This document shows positions 42,358 through 52,977 of a DNA stretch of 64,000 nucleotides, one piece after another. Below the pieces are notes generated by a model, which saw only the letters and a list, made by a program, of their open reading frames with translations, ran no database searches and was not told the DNA's origin. This DNA is from Nilaparvata lugens (lineage: Eukaryota > Arthropoda > Insecta > Hemiptera > Delphacidae). Every line of letters begins with the position of its first letter. The first letter of the stretch is position 1. The DNA lies in assembly GCF_014356525.2 (NCBI RefSeq), contig NC_052518.1, positions 97,971,932 through 98,035,931 of the forward strand, written 5' to 3'. A program made the translations under genes and the position numbers.

Positions 42358-42593
42358 TAACTTATCTAGTTGATAACTCGATCGATGGTCTTTCTACTGA
42401 ATATTTATGTTTAAATTTGAGCATAAATTTAAAGCTGCGCTTGTACTAGGTTGGTGGGGCGACGCGTAAGAGAGCGGAAAATGGAAGGTCCGTGCACTTC
42501 GAGCGCGGCGCGGCGCCGTTTTGGCCTGGATAGTCGTGACGTAGACTTGTCAATTGCGATTTGAATTAAGACATAGTTGTTGAAGTTCTAATT

Positions 42594-42768
42594 TGAAATT
42601 AAAAATTACTCTTCTAATATTAACTTACTCTGTCGCTTCAACATAAATATGCTTTTATGAATCCAAATTCATGATATATTATTTCGATACGGAGTTCCTA
42701 AAGAAAATAAATGGCAGAATCGATATATCATTGATTATCATTTTGTAGATGTAAGAGTTGTGAATAAT
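42594..42768 (+). repeat. duplicated segment, insertion-free copy
   Basis: 42594-42706 matches 42935-43052 (ATTACTCTTC..., TCTGTCGCTTCAACAT, ATTTCGATACGGAGTT). 42715-42768 matches 44053-44105 (ATCATTTTGTAGATGTAA, GTTGTGAAT). In this copy the two parts are adjacent. In the other they are split by a LINE fragment. Confidence 0.65.
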
Positions 42769-42934
42769 TATGCACTATAATAGATTATAACTCGCCCAAG
42801 AACTGTTGTATTGTAATCTTTCAGAAAAGTTGAATATTCTGTATATTGTAATCTGAAAAAATTCTGAAAACAGCTGAATACTTCTGTTATGTACAAGAAT
42901 AATTTAGCAATAGGTTTTATTGGGGATCCTATTT

Positions 42935-44105
42935 GAAATGAAAAATTACTCTTCAAATACCGGTATTAACTTAGATACTCTGTCGCTTCAACATCTTAAA
43001 AATGCTTATATTAATCCAAATTCATTATACATTATTAATTTCGATACGGAGTTTCGATTCGGAGTCTCAAATATCTTGGTATATGGATCGATGAGTGTCT
43101 CAAATGGGAAATCCATGTAAACTTCCTATGTAAGAGACTAAAATACCTATCTTATAAATTTTATAAATTGAAAAATGTGCTATCTTTCTCAGAATGTAAA
43201 CAGGCATATCCGGCACTAGTATCCGCACTAATGCGATATGGTTTAATAGTTTGGGGTGGGACTTTCGATACCCATATTAAAAACCTTTTTCTAATACAAA
43301 AATTCATCATAAAGACAATTTTGAAGAAACCTAGAACTTATGATAGTAAGATTTTGATAAGTGAATTTGATGTTAAAACTATACGACAGTTTATATCTTA
43401 GTTGCATAACAAATTACAGTTTTAAATACGAGCATAATTTCCCTCTAGCCGATGACATAAATTATAATCTTAGACCTAATACAATAAAAAAATATGAAAT
43501 ATATAACACCAACTCAGCTCTTCTTACTTAGAAGGCAACTCTACTACATTAGCAGTAAATTCATAAATATACTAGAAAGTGAATTTCCACTTAATAATTT
43601 CCGAAATAATAAATACAGAAAAAGAGCCATAAAGGCATGGCTGAACTTGAATTATTTCCAATCGTTGACTTTTATACAATAATCAACTTCATATTATAAA
43701 TTATATTTTCGAACACTTCATACGTTAAATTCAAGTTTATCTATTACATCCCTGATTAAGCTGATTTACGACTCACACTGGCGCACAAGGAATCTTCCTT
43801 TTGCCGGTGCTTTTGCCTCACCTACTGTACTTATACATGTGAACATAAATTGAATCTTCATTTTATAACTATTATTTACAATATAAAGAATATCATTTCG
43901 TCATTATATCTAATTAAATAAATGTATGTATCTTGGTTTAAGTGCAGTAGCATATACTTATATTTATCCTTTGTAAAGCTTTTTTGTATTTTGTTTTTGG
44001 CAAATAAAATTCATTCATTCGTTCAAAAAGAAGAAAAATGTCAGGAACAGCACATTGATATATCAAGCCATATCATTTTGTAGATGTAAAAGTTGTGAAT
44101 TATGT
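42935..44105 (+). pseudogene. LINE fragment inside a duplicated segment
   Basis: Between 43053 and about 44030 the plus strand encodes an RT C-terminus: LKYLGIWIDECLKWE, SALMRYGLIVWGGTFD (ORF 43168-43401), then LLRRQLYYISSKFIN (ORF 43494-43682). The 3' end is ATTCATTCATTCG. It is 5'-truncated and frameshifted. It is related to, but distinct from, the 41140-42357 copy. Flanks match 42594-42768. Confidence 0.72.
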
Positions 44106-44469
44106 TGTATATTATCATGTGTCAGAGCGTGTGATAGCTCTTAAATTGCCTCAGTTGATGTTATGAATGAATGAATGGAAAAACTAGTATAATTTATTGC
44201 ATGCAATAAATTCTTCAGATGACTAAATGATAAATCATAACAATTCTTTCTTATGCACTTTTAATGTTATTTTTTTATCCTGAAAAAAGACGAATGAGTG
44301 TGTGAATTTTGTTGTCCAATGAACTTGTCCTGTTCGAAGAATACGTGTTCAAACTTTGAAGCTGATTGATCAATCCTTTCTGAAGTTATTGTAGAACATA
44401 CAAACAGACGGACAACGACTTTCATCTTCAGTAAGTCAAAAGTGAGAACTCGATAACGCTCGTTAAATA

Positions 44470-44560
44470 ACCAGTAACTTTTTTATTTATTTATTCAATT
44501 TATACACAACACACAAAAATACAATGGGAAAAAGCAATATACAACAAAACAATTACAACT
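44470..44560 (-). repeat. LINE 3' tail remnant
   Basis: On minus the sequence reads through a CCATTGTATTTTTGTGTGTT block into AATAAATAAATAAAA, the form of the other LINE 3' ends here. No coding part remains. Confidence 0.45.
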
Positions 44561-44704
44561 ATGGTTATGTAGTCTGGCCATGTTCAAAAGAAGCAGAGCT
44601 CGGAAACAGCCGAGCCCTCACGAAGTTACCCAAGCACGGAATTTTTCCGACCTGACCTCCATGCACTAGGAGCGCAGCACGACGTGGCGCAACGCCGTTC
44701 CAAC

Positions 44705-44785
44705 CCCGCTTTGTTGAATGATAGACAAGGATAGCAATACCAGTGATAACCAAACAGTGTCATTATAATGTGGACCTCACTATAG
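44705..44785 (-). repeat. MITE-1 terminus
   Basis: TTGTTGAATGATAGACAAGG, ATAGCAATACCAGTGAT and TGGACCTCACTATAG match the right end of 51730-52119. The rest of the element is absent or unrecognisable. Confidence 0.7.
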
Positions 44786-45004
44786 TCAACTGTAATAAAA
44801 AGCGTAGAGATTTTCCAAGATCCTGAGAAATTTCAATTCCGAAAGTATTGAATTGCTAATTTTATCAGGAATAGGCAGCATGTTGTCTTTCCATGAATAT
44901 GTTGATGTAACTGTCGTTTTCAACAAGAGTTGACGGTAACGGTTTTCTTCATTTTTATTCACAGAACATAAAAAGAAGAGAGAGGAGTTATTTGGAAGCC
45001 AAGT

Positions 45005-45115
45005 TGGCACTCAAGTACTGAAGAGGATGTTCTCCGGTGCATTGAGAGCGAGGTAGCAATGCTCATGTCGGTTCGATCTCGAAAAGTGGTAAAGTCCTGA
45101 TTTATTTATTTATTT
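45005..45115 (+). repeat. possible tRNA-derived SINE
   Basis: GGTTCGATCTC near 45068 fits a pol III B box, and the segment ends in TTTATTTATTTATTT. The A box is weak and no target duplication was seen. Confidence 0.3.
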
Positions 45116-45121
45116 TTAGTG

Positions 45122-45210
45122 TTAAGGTGCGTACAGACTTATGCGCCAAGAACACGTGCATCTAACTTGTCATTAGCTTATTATATTTTTGTATTTGTAC
45201 AGAAACAGTA
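45122..45210 (+). repeat. MITE-3 family end
   Basis: TTAAGGTGCGTACAGACTTA followed by TGCGCC resembles the ends of 25145-25309 and 39474-39716. No matching opposite end nearby. Confidence 0.45.
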
Positions 45211-45303
45211 TGTAATAGGAATGAGAGTAAACACGACATAAGTATTTAATACCATAAGAAAGGTTTTTAATAACTTGAACTATACAGGTTTCGAATTGGA
45301 ATG

Positions 45304-45364
45304 AGTTTGTTTGGAGACTTAGTAACAGTAATAACAAATTCAAAACATATGTTGTTATACTACA
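45304..45364 (-). repeat. gypsy 3' terminal repeat (61 bp)
   Basis: In element orientation it begins TGTAGTATAACAACATATG, directly after a G-rich polypurine tract, as an LTR should. It matches 49240-49300. Confidence 0.7.
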
Positions 45365-45381
45365 TTCTTCCCCCCAAAGAG

Positions 45382-45885
45382 TTAATGAATGTAGTCATTC
45401 AAATAATTAGGAGGTCTTCTATTTCTAAAACTTCTTCTTGGATATGTATTTTGGTTTTCTTGTCCAGTAGTCTGTTGTCTAGGTTGTAAGCTCTCGGCAG
45501 TAGTACTAGTTTCGTTTTCTTGGTTTTGGGTTGTTTGAGGATTATGGAAGTATTCAAGTTCAGGTTCGGAAGTTGGTAATTGAGAATTTTCATCATTTTC
45601 AGAATCGGTTTGTTCTTCGTGATCTCTGTTTTCGTACTCTCCAACTGGAGCAAGATGGCGTGCTGATACTGTGGTTTCTCTTCCATCAGGTAGCTTTACA
45701 TGTGCATACTCAGCATTTCCATGTAGAAGTTGGACCTCTTCAACAAGTGGCTCATATTTAGATGTTCGATTGAATTTTTTTAAATAGACAGGGCCGGAAT
45801 TGAGAAGCCAAGAAGGAGCTGAAACACCATTGTTTCCAGATCTACGTGGCTGTGCAAAGTAATGTTCTTGTTGAGCTAAGAGCAT
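45382..45885 (-). pseudogene. gypsy integrase C-terminal extension
   Basis: 167 codons, shifted by one base from the integrase frame and overlapping it. GPVYLKKFNRTSKYEPLVEEV is followed by an acidic, Gln/Asn-rich tail ending in RRSFRNRRPPNYLNDY, as in many gypsy polyproteins. It ends just before the 3' repeat. Confidence 0.72.
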
Positions 45886-46702
45886 CTTCTGAAACTGACT
45901 CCCATTGATTTATTTCTAAATTAAGTGATTTTAATGCTAGCTCAATCGTTTTCCATAGAATACCATTATATCTTTCAACCTGTCCATTACCTGCTGGGTT
46001 GTAAGCAGTGGTTCTGCTAGTTGCAATTCCATGCGAGTTTAGGTAATTTTTCAAGTCTTGACTCATAAATGATGTTCCTCTGTCTGAATATATGTAACTA
46101 GAAACCCCAAACGTAGAAAACAGGGTTTTCAGTTTTGATTTAACTGTAGATGATGACATGTCTGGACATGGGAAAGCAAAAGGGAACCGTGAAAACTCAT
46201 CTACTATTACCAATAAATAACGATTTCGACTTGATGAAGGCAGAGGGCCTTTGAAATCGATATTTAGCCGTTCAAATGCAGAAGTGGCTTTAATCAGAGT
46301 CCCTTTGTGTTTGAAGAATTTGGGCTTGACAGCAGCACACACTTTGCAGGAGTTTGTTATGCGTCTGATTTCATCAATTGAGTAGGGTAAGTTTTTACTC
46401 CGAACCCAGTGGTACAACCGTGTTATACCTGGGTGGCATAGAGACTCATGTAAATCAACTAATAGATTTTCCTGATTTTGGATTGAAGAACATACTCTAG
46501 ACAGAGCATCAGCAGCCATATTATCTTTGCCAGGTCTATATACAATATCGTAATGAAAACAAGACAGTTCCAGTTTCCACATCATTATCTTTTCATTTTT
46601 CACTTTACCATGACGGTTGTTATCAAACATAAAAGCTACCGACCTCTGATCAGTAATTAGCTTGAAATGTTTGCCAACCAAGTAGTGACGCCATTTTCGC
46701 AA
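45842..46702 (-). pseudogene. gypsy RNase H end and integrase
   Basis: 286 codons. ITDQRSVAFMF and GKDNMAADALSRV close RNase H. The zinc-binding region (LHESLCHPGITRLYH...CKVCAAVKP) and the DDE core (INIDFKGPL-like Asp, YSDRGTSF Asp, NPAGNGQVERYNG Glu) follow. The catalytic triad is present. The frame is in phase with the RT piece upstream and ends by a frameshift. Confidence 0.82.
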
Positions 46703-46798
46703 TGCTTCTACAATGGCTTGTGCTTCTTTCTCAACACTTGAATGTCTTTGTTCTGCTGGTGAAAGTATCCTTGAGAAGAATGCAACTGGACGGTTTGA

Positions 46799-47761
46799 TT
46801 AAGTAAAAGTAGCAGCAATGGTGCTCTCAGATGCATCAGTTTCCACAATGAATTGTGCTTCAGGGTCAATGCAGCTTACTACAGATCCAATTATTTCACT
46901 TTTTATAGTTTCAAACGATTGTAACCCTGCTTTAGACGAGGGAAATGCAGTATGGGCAAGAGGAATCACCTTAGTGGCATAATATGGTATTAGTGATGCA
47001 TAATGTGAAAACATACCAAGGGTCCTCCTCAGCGATGCAGTGTCTCTAGGCGGAGGTAAATTTTTCAGTGGTTCCAATCGGCTGGGGTCAGGCTTGATAG
47101 TTTTGTTAGATATATGATAGCCCAACAAGTTGATCGATTTCAGTGAAAATGAAGACTTCTCATTATTGATAGTTAGGTTGTATTTGTTTGCAGCGTTGAT
47201 AAACTTTTTCAAGTTTATATCGTGTTGCTCCTGTGTTTTGCCACAGATTGTAACATCATCAAGGTAAGCATAAGTGTCTTGTAGCTGTTCAGACCGTATA
47301 ACTTGGTCAATTACACGTTGGAACACTGCCACTCCATTAGTGACCCCAAACGGAATGCGTTTAAACTGGTAGAGTTGACCACATGCCTCAAATGCTGTGT
47401 AGTGCTTTTCTTGTTTCATTATCGTAATTTGGTGGTATGCACTTTTCAAGTCGATAGTACTGAAAAACTCATAATTTGCAACTTTGTTTACAATATCATC
47501 AATTCTTGGTAGTGGGTAAGCATCCAGTAATGTAAAACGATTTATAGTTTTGGAGTAATCAATGACCATTCTTTTTCTATGATTTTCATTTGTAACCACT
47601 AACGCTTGAGCTCTCCATGGAGAAATGCTGGGCTCTTTAACATCGTCTTTAAGCATTTTACTTACTTCATTTTCAATAAACTTCAAATCATCCGTACTGT
47701 GTCGATGATATTTGATTGCAATTGGTTTACATTCCGGGTTTAAATTAGAAAACAATGACAC
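46799..47761 (-). pseudogene. gypsy reverse transcriptase
   Basis: 320 codons. WRAQALVV, MVIDYSKTINRFT, FSTIDLKSAYHQI, FGVTNGVAVFQRVID and the catalytic YLDD box (in AYLDDVTICG) are in order, with the thumb and the RNase H start (FIVETDASESTIAATFT). It stops at a TAA with RNase H continuing in frame. Confidence 0.85.
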
Positions 47762-47878
47762 CGGTTCTACAGTTTAGGCTGCCACGCTGTATACGGTTAA
47801 TTGCGGCTTTTTTCCACCAAAAACTACTTCAATACTTTCATGGTTCTTCAAAATATCATGTCCAACAATTATATCCGC

Positions 47879-48586
47879 TCAAAGCTCTGGTAAGACCGAA
47901 AGATTTGTTTGTTTATAACAGTGATCAAGAATGACAAGATCTACTAAGCATTGTCCTGTTATATTGGATGTGATTGATGTAGTCGCCATTGATACAGTAC
48001 CCCTACCTGGTCTTATAGGAAGACCTAGGTTGAGAGCAGTAGAATTGTTTATAAAACTCAGAGAACTCCCTGTATCTATCAAAGCAGAGACAGATTTTCC
48101 ATTAACCAGGGCTTGTACTGTACTCTTTGTCAATCCTCCGGGCGAAGCTGCTAGGTCAATAGAGTTTATAATATCTTTCGATTTTTTTGATTGTTTGGTT
48201 TGTAATTTACTCGACCTGCAGACCTTAGCAAAGTGCCCCTGTTTTCCACAATTATGACAAATTGTATTTTTAGCTGGGCAGCTGACCCGAGGATGTCTCA
48301 GATTACCACAAAAATAGCATTTTTCATTAGCATCAGCTAATAAACAGTTTTCTGAATCAGTATTCTGATTGCTTGCTTGAGTATTTTGGGAAGAAGTTGC
48401 ATTTAATTGGGATGAAGATTGGAAAGCTAATGATTGTGCATATGCAAGTTCTAGGGATCTGGCTTGACTATATGCCTCTTCTAGTAATGCAACATTCTCT
48501 AGTAAACGCTGGCGAATTGTAGGAGACTTCATTCCAGCAATAAATGTGTCACGAATATAATCATCCCTATTTCTTTCAGCTGTCAC
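47879..48586 (-). pseudogene. gypsy gag zinc knuckles and protease
   Basis: 235 codons. The gag C-terminus contains two zinc knuckles (CYFCGNLRHPRVSC and CHNCGKQGHFAKVC), then the retropepsin motif ALIDTGSSLSF with ILDH downstream. It ends at TGA 47879, the same frame continuing toward RT. Confidence 0.82.
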
Positions 48587-48708
48587 AGCTTTAAACTCAC
48601 AGTCCTTACTTAATAGTTTTGAGGCATGAAGATATTGATCAATAGTCTCATCAGGCTAATGTTGACGTGCAGATAGTTTATGTCTTGAAAATATTTCATT
48701 TACAGGTT

Positions 48709-48957
48709 AGGAGTGGCCGTAGTCGATTGGATCAGATGCTGGCTTTATGATTCAGAGGCCCGGGTTCAAAACCCGGCCCGGGCAAGATATTTATCTCGGG
48801 CCACTCCCGTGTTTCGGATGGGCACGTTAAGCCGTCGGTCCCGGCTGCCTAAAAAGCAGTCGTTAGTCGTGTCAGAGGCCCTGAAATTGATCAGCTGCGA
48901 CCTGAAAACTCTGACACCAGACCTGAGCCAGCCAGGTCACTCGATATTATTATTATT
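48709..48957 (+). mobile_element. tRNA-derived SINE inserted in gypsy gag
   Basis: Flanked by the perfect 11-bp duplication ATTTACAGGTT (48698-48708 and 48958-48968). The head is tRNA-like (TGGCCGTAGTCGATTGG A-box region, GGGTTCAAAACCC B box) and is followed by a conserved-type central block (TTTCGGATGGGCACGTTAAG, CCGTCGGTCCCGGCTGC) and a 3' ATT-repeat tail. The central block resembles a widely shared invertebrate SINE domain that I recall without a firm name. Removing the SINE and one duplication restores the gag reading frame (363 nt between anchors). Confidence 0.9.
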
Positions 48958-48968
48958 ATTTACAGGTT

Positions 48969-49209
48969 TTACATAGATTCTCCTTAAAGTAGATATAGCA
49001 TCATTATACGTACCACTTTCGCTTATGTACTCATAAATATCTGGAGTAATGAAGTTGATAAGTGTTTTGAGCTTTTCAGAGTCTGATGATTGTGGTGCGA
49101 TACTGGTAATGAAGTTCTGAAAAGTTTTGTGCCAATGTGTCCATTCCTTGCTTGCAGTTGATAAGTTTGGATCCACACTAAACTTGTCTGGCTTCAGTAT
49201 CGTATTCAT
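48969..49209 (-). pseudogene. gypsy gag N-terminal part
   Basis: About 80 codons from ATG 49209 (KPDKFSVDPN..., KTLINFITPDIYEYI). The frame is cut by the SINE at 48957 and resumes beyond it toward 48586 apart from a TAG at 48656. The ATG lies only 30 nt from the 5' terminal repeat. Confidence 0.75.
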
Positions 49210-49239
49210 TTTACAATATCAAGTTATTAAAATTGTAAT

Positions 49240-49300
49240 AGTTTGTTTGGAGACTTAGTAACAGTAATAACAAATTCAAAACATATGTTGTTATACTACA
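49240..49300 (-). repeat. gypsy 5' terminal repeat (61 bp)
   Basis: Matches 45304-45364 by eye without mismatch. No convincing TGG primer-binding site follows it. Confidence 0.65.
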
Positions 49301-49308
49301 CAGTAATA

Positions 49309-50420
49309 GTCCAGGCAATGAATGCTCAAAAAATGGTAAAGAGGGAAAAGTTTGGAAGACTATTTTTGAACCCGCAGCTACGTTTAGGGTAGTAAGGAGG
49401 TAAACATATCAAAAGACCCCACCTGTGCTGAGGGGATGGGGGTGTTTCGAAAGTACAACTTTCTGGTTTCTCGCATATAACTGGAAAACAGACATGACTG
49501 TTACAATCCCCTAAATGTTGAATTCTGTTAAATTCATGACTGTTAAATTCCCTACAATATTCATTTTACAACTTTTTATATAGTTTTCGAGATATCCGAT
49601 CTTGAAGGCCTGACATTTTTTAAAAAAACATTTTGCTATTTTTGCTCATTTAACTTTTTCAAAATTGATGGAAAAAATACATACTGATTATGAGCTTAGA
49701 TAGCTTGTTATATAATGTCACATATTTACGTATTTTCCCATGACTGTTGCAGCAGCTTTGTTTTGAGTGTGAAATCTCTAGTTTCGCAACAATAGACCAT
49801 TTTGACAATTCGGAGGGAATGTTTTGAGCACAATTTTTAACTTTGCAGCTTTGTTGGAACTAGCTGTTAGGAGGAGAATATATAAAAAGTCACGATCTCT
49901 ACCTCATGTGCTAAAGTGATGAGTGTGGTTTAAAAGTTTCATTTCTAAGCTTCTTTCTTCCACGCTTGCAAGCTTGAGAAAAATGCGTTCCACCGACATG
50001 CCTTTAAAAAAATGAAGATTGATAAATTTTCTAAAATTTTTGTTCAGTGGAGTTTTGTGATATTTCCAACAGTTTTCGAGATATTCGCTCTTGAACGTAT
50101 AAAATTGTTAAAACAGTAGGTTTTCATCCAATTTTTTGCCCTATCAGTGCTTATAACTCTCCAACAATGCATCGAAAAAATCATTACTCACTGTAGATTT
50201 GTATAGCATCGAATTCTCTTTAATATGATGAATTTTTTCACAATTCCAAGTTTTCCTTCTATTGTTATAGCACCTTTAATGTAGGGGGCAATATTTTTAA
50301 TGCTGGAATATTGACAATCAATTGACAATAACATTTGAAGGGGGTGTCTGGAACACAATTTTTGACTTTTCAGCTTAATAAGGACCAGTAAGAAGGTAAA
50401 CATAGGAGAAGTGCGCTTCG
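49309..50420 (+). repeat. unclassified dispersed repeat, copy B
   Basis: Second copy of the 28990-29980 repeat, with a third diverged sub-unit from about 50300. The retained words include TCCAGGCAATGAATGCTCAA and ACATATCAAAAG. No coding function apparent. Confidence 0.6.
50148..50295 (+). repeat. left arm of a 1.2-kb inverted repeat
   Basis: Complementary to 51190-51338 with moderate divergence: ACTCTCCAACA, ATCGAAAAAAT, AATTCTCTTTAATATGATG and TAATGTAGGGGG are shared. The arm lies within the dispersed repeat family. Confidence 0.65.
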
Positions 50421-50706
50421 TCATCCCCTTTGTTGAAGGTGTGGAACCGCTGAGTTAACCGCGGTGTGAACCGCGGTTTTCAACCGCTGGGTGAAAATAT
50501 CACCCCCTATTGTTTATTGTTTTTAAAGGACGGATTCAAGGTTCCACACACGTCAACCGAAGCTTATTGTGTTCCCAAATAGTATGTTTGTCAGGCAAAC
50601 CAATACCTAAGTCCTTTACAAGAACCAGGAGTTCTTCCCTATACTAACATCCCATTCATCACCTGGTTGCTTGTCGCAATCCAGTGTGATATGCTTGACA
50701 GTCTCT

Positions 50707-50997
50707 TCAGACTGAATGGACCTCGTTACCTACGTGATTTCCACTCCTGGCCTTCTTTGAAGGTCCTTCCGCTGAGGAAGGGGTCTCCAAGTTTCCTCTA
50801 GGGCATCCGGCCACCCTTGACACAGCCTCTTGACCCACATTTGTGCCTGGAGTTTCACCCATCTCTGGTCTCTTGGGTTTTTTCTTTTTGCCCCTCCGAA
50901 ACTTCACAGGGTCAAAAGCCTCACCTCTCCCAAGAAGTTTTGCCTGAATGACCGCCCTTCTTTGAGCAGTGGTGAGTTTTGGCCTCTCCACCCACAA
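50707..50997 (-). pseudogene. retroelement ORF1-like fragment
   Basis: 96 codons: KLTTAQRRAVIQAKLL and a Lys-rich RRGKKKKPKRPE tract resemble basic segments of some insect non-LTR ORF1 proteins. Parts of the DNA (50724-50841) recur as a diverged direct repeat at 51001-51122 (CCTACGTGA, GGTCCTTCCGCTGA). The family is not certain. Confidence 0.35.
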
Positions 50998-51189
50998 AAT
51001 CGTGACCTACGTGAGTTCCACTCTTGGCTTTTTTTTAGGTCCTTCCGCTGAAGGAGGGGTCGCCAAATTGCCTCTGGGGCACCTAGTCACCCCTGACTTA
51101 GCCTTTTGACCTAAATTTGTGGGTGAATTCAGGTTTTTAACACATTCTTGAGTAAGATTTTCGACTCAAAGCTCCCCCATACCCACAGG

Positions 51190-51338
51190 GGGCATCACCC
51201 CCTACATTAACGCTGCTATAAAAATTGAAAGAAAACTTGAAATAGTAAATAATACATCATATTAAAGAGAATTTAATATTTAAAAAATCTATGTTGAGTA
51301 GTTATTTTTTCGATGTTGTGTTGGAGAGTATATTTTAT
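51190..51338 (-). repeat. right arm of the inverted repeat
   Basis: Reverse complement of 50148-50295 with scattered mismatches. Together the arms enclose the ORF1-like duplicated segment. Confidence 0.65.
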
Positions 51339-51424
51339 ATAAATTTCGTTCTTAGAATATGTAATAAATATTATTATCAATTTATGTAAGCCTATATTCA
51401 ATAACTGAAATAATTGTATTGCAG

Positions 51425-51686
51425 GAGCCTTCAGGAGACGACAAGAGTACTACATGCTGGGAGACAGTGCGACTGCGCCTTGTGCTAGAGATGGTGATTG
51501 AGAGACGACAGCGCCACACCTCCAAGGAGCACCTGCTGCATGCGTGAGTGATTACCTATCGGCACACCAACATGGTGCTATTGATGCTATTGATACTGAA
51601 GTGGAAGCCATCTTTGATCAGGACAAAGCGCTCCGACTGTGGAAGCTTATAGGCTGCCATACTGGCAGATCAGCGACTCCGATAAG
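51425..51686 (+). CDS. host gene internal exon with a frame break
   Basis: Preceded by TTGCAG. The first 119 nt encode EPSGDDKSTTCWETVRLRL and a basic helical stretch to KEHLLHA. Then GTGAGT, which looks like a splice donor, follows at 51544, yet coding-like sequence continues one base out of frame (SDYLSAHQHGAIDAIDTEVEA..., GCHTGRSATP) to ATAAG|GTAACC at 51686. Either the exon ends at 51543, or this is one exon with a one-base deletion (error or mutation). Codon use is GC-richer than the surroundings. The family is not recognised; not transposon-like. Confidence 0.55.
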
Positions 51687-51729
51687 GTAACCACTACAGC
51701 TATGTAAAAAGTTAGCTGAAACGTTCTCA

Positions 51730-52119
51730 CTATAGTGAGGTCCACGTTATAATGGCAGTGTAGAAAGATAGGAAACGAACGTTGCCGATGCCGTTGCCGT
51801 GTTGACAATGCCTCCTATATACGGTAGCTGATAAAGGTTTCTTGATGTTCATCTTGATTAACTGTTCATTCTCGTTTAAAATAATAAATGATATCTTATT
51901 AAGCAAGAAATTATAATTTTCAATAATTTCATAATGAATTTTCATAATTATGAAGAAACATTTTGTTAATTAGTTATTAATTCTATATTGCTAATAGACG
52001 ATCTGGCAACAGAACAAAGCAAGAAATAGATAGCGCTATCCGCTTTGTTGAATGATAGACAAGGATAGCAATAGCATTGCTGATCAAACACTGGCATTAT
52101 AACGTGGACCTCACTGTAG
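51730..52119 (+). mobile_element. MITE-1, reference full-length copy
   Basis: Inverted ends CTATAGTGAGGTCCACGTTA and AACGTGGACCTCACTGTAG, with TA at the outer edge. It contains the ATGATAGACAAGGATAGCAA subterminal block. About 390 bp. It lies 43 nt downstream of the host exon, so it is presumably intronic. Confidence 0.82.
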
Positions 52120-52977
52120 CAACTAAATTATGGTCTTAGGCTTTACTGTTACAGTATTAGTGAGAATAAAAGTATTAATTTGTAAAAGGGCTATTCGTTT
52201 GAAAAAGGCTACCACCAAAACCGGCGGTAGCCTACAGTGATAAGATAAACACACACATTACTATATCGATTATAAGTACAAATTCAGTTGAACTATGACT
52301 ATAAATTTATGTTTATTGTGAATCATGAAAATATTCAGATTAATGAAATTCACGTACATTTTCGCTTCAGCTGCCAGTCAGCATGATCCTTCAAGGCTTG
52401 TGTTGGCTCTCAAGTAGAGCTGTTAAACCCAGGATCCCGATCCCGGGATTCCAATCCAATTCTGATACCCCTATTAATACCGGGATCATTCACTGTCAAT
52501 CACGGGACCACTTATACACACCTAAATATTGTCAATATTATTCATCAAATATAGATCCATAAATTTAATATACATTGGTGAATATTTGTGATCATTAAAA
52601 TGTTATTCTACTTATTCTACTTTATGCAGAATAAAATTCGGGATGGAATAGATGATAATATATTATATCTTCTCTGGAAAGTGCTTCTCTGTAAGTATCT
52701 GAGGAAATTAATGTTGCTAAACTGAATTTTAGGTTTACTAGTTTAATTTGGCTTCAAGTAATAATTTCAAGCTATGAAAGTTTATATAATTTCAATTTCA
52801 TTTGAATTTCATTATTAAGGATAAAATAATCTGGTTAGGCTACATTTGTATCGTAAAACTCTTGAAGCAATAAAATTGGTTAGGTACTACCAGTGTGAAA
52901 ATACTCCAATGTCGTCATTTTCATCATTGTGGTTCTATGAAAGCTTGTATTTTTATGTGTTCATTGGATGTGCTTGT
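52120..52977. other. intronic-type DNA; possible hAT-like end
   Basis: No gene seen. At 52414-52450 TAGAGCTGTTAAACCC then GATCCCGATCCCGGGATT resembles the palindromic subterminal words of some hAT elements; no partner end found. Confidence 0.3.

Larger units (their letters stand above)
45304..49300 (-). mobile_element. Ty3/gypsy-type LTR retrotransposon, inactive
   Basis: A gag-protease-RT-RNase H-integrase order on minus lies between identical-looking 61-bp direct repeats (45304-45364 and 49240-49300). A polypurine tract (45365-45378) adjoins the left one. The gag and pol pieces share one frame, broken by TAG 48656, TGA 47879, TAA 47774 and TAA 46799, and by a frameshift near 45885. A SINE is inserted in gag. 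No target duplication was found outside the repeats. Confidence 0.82.
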
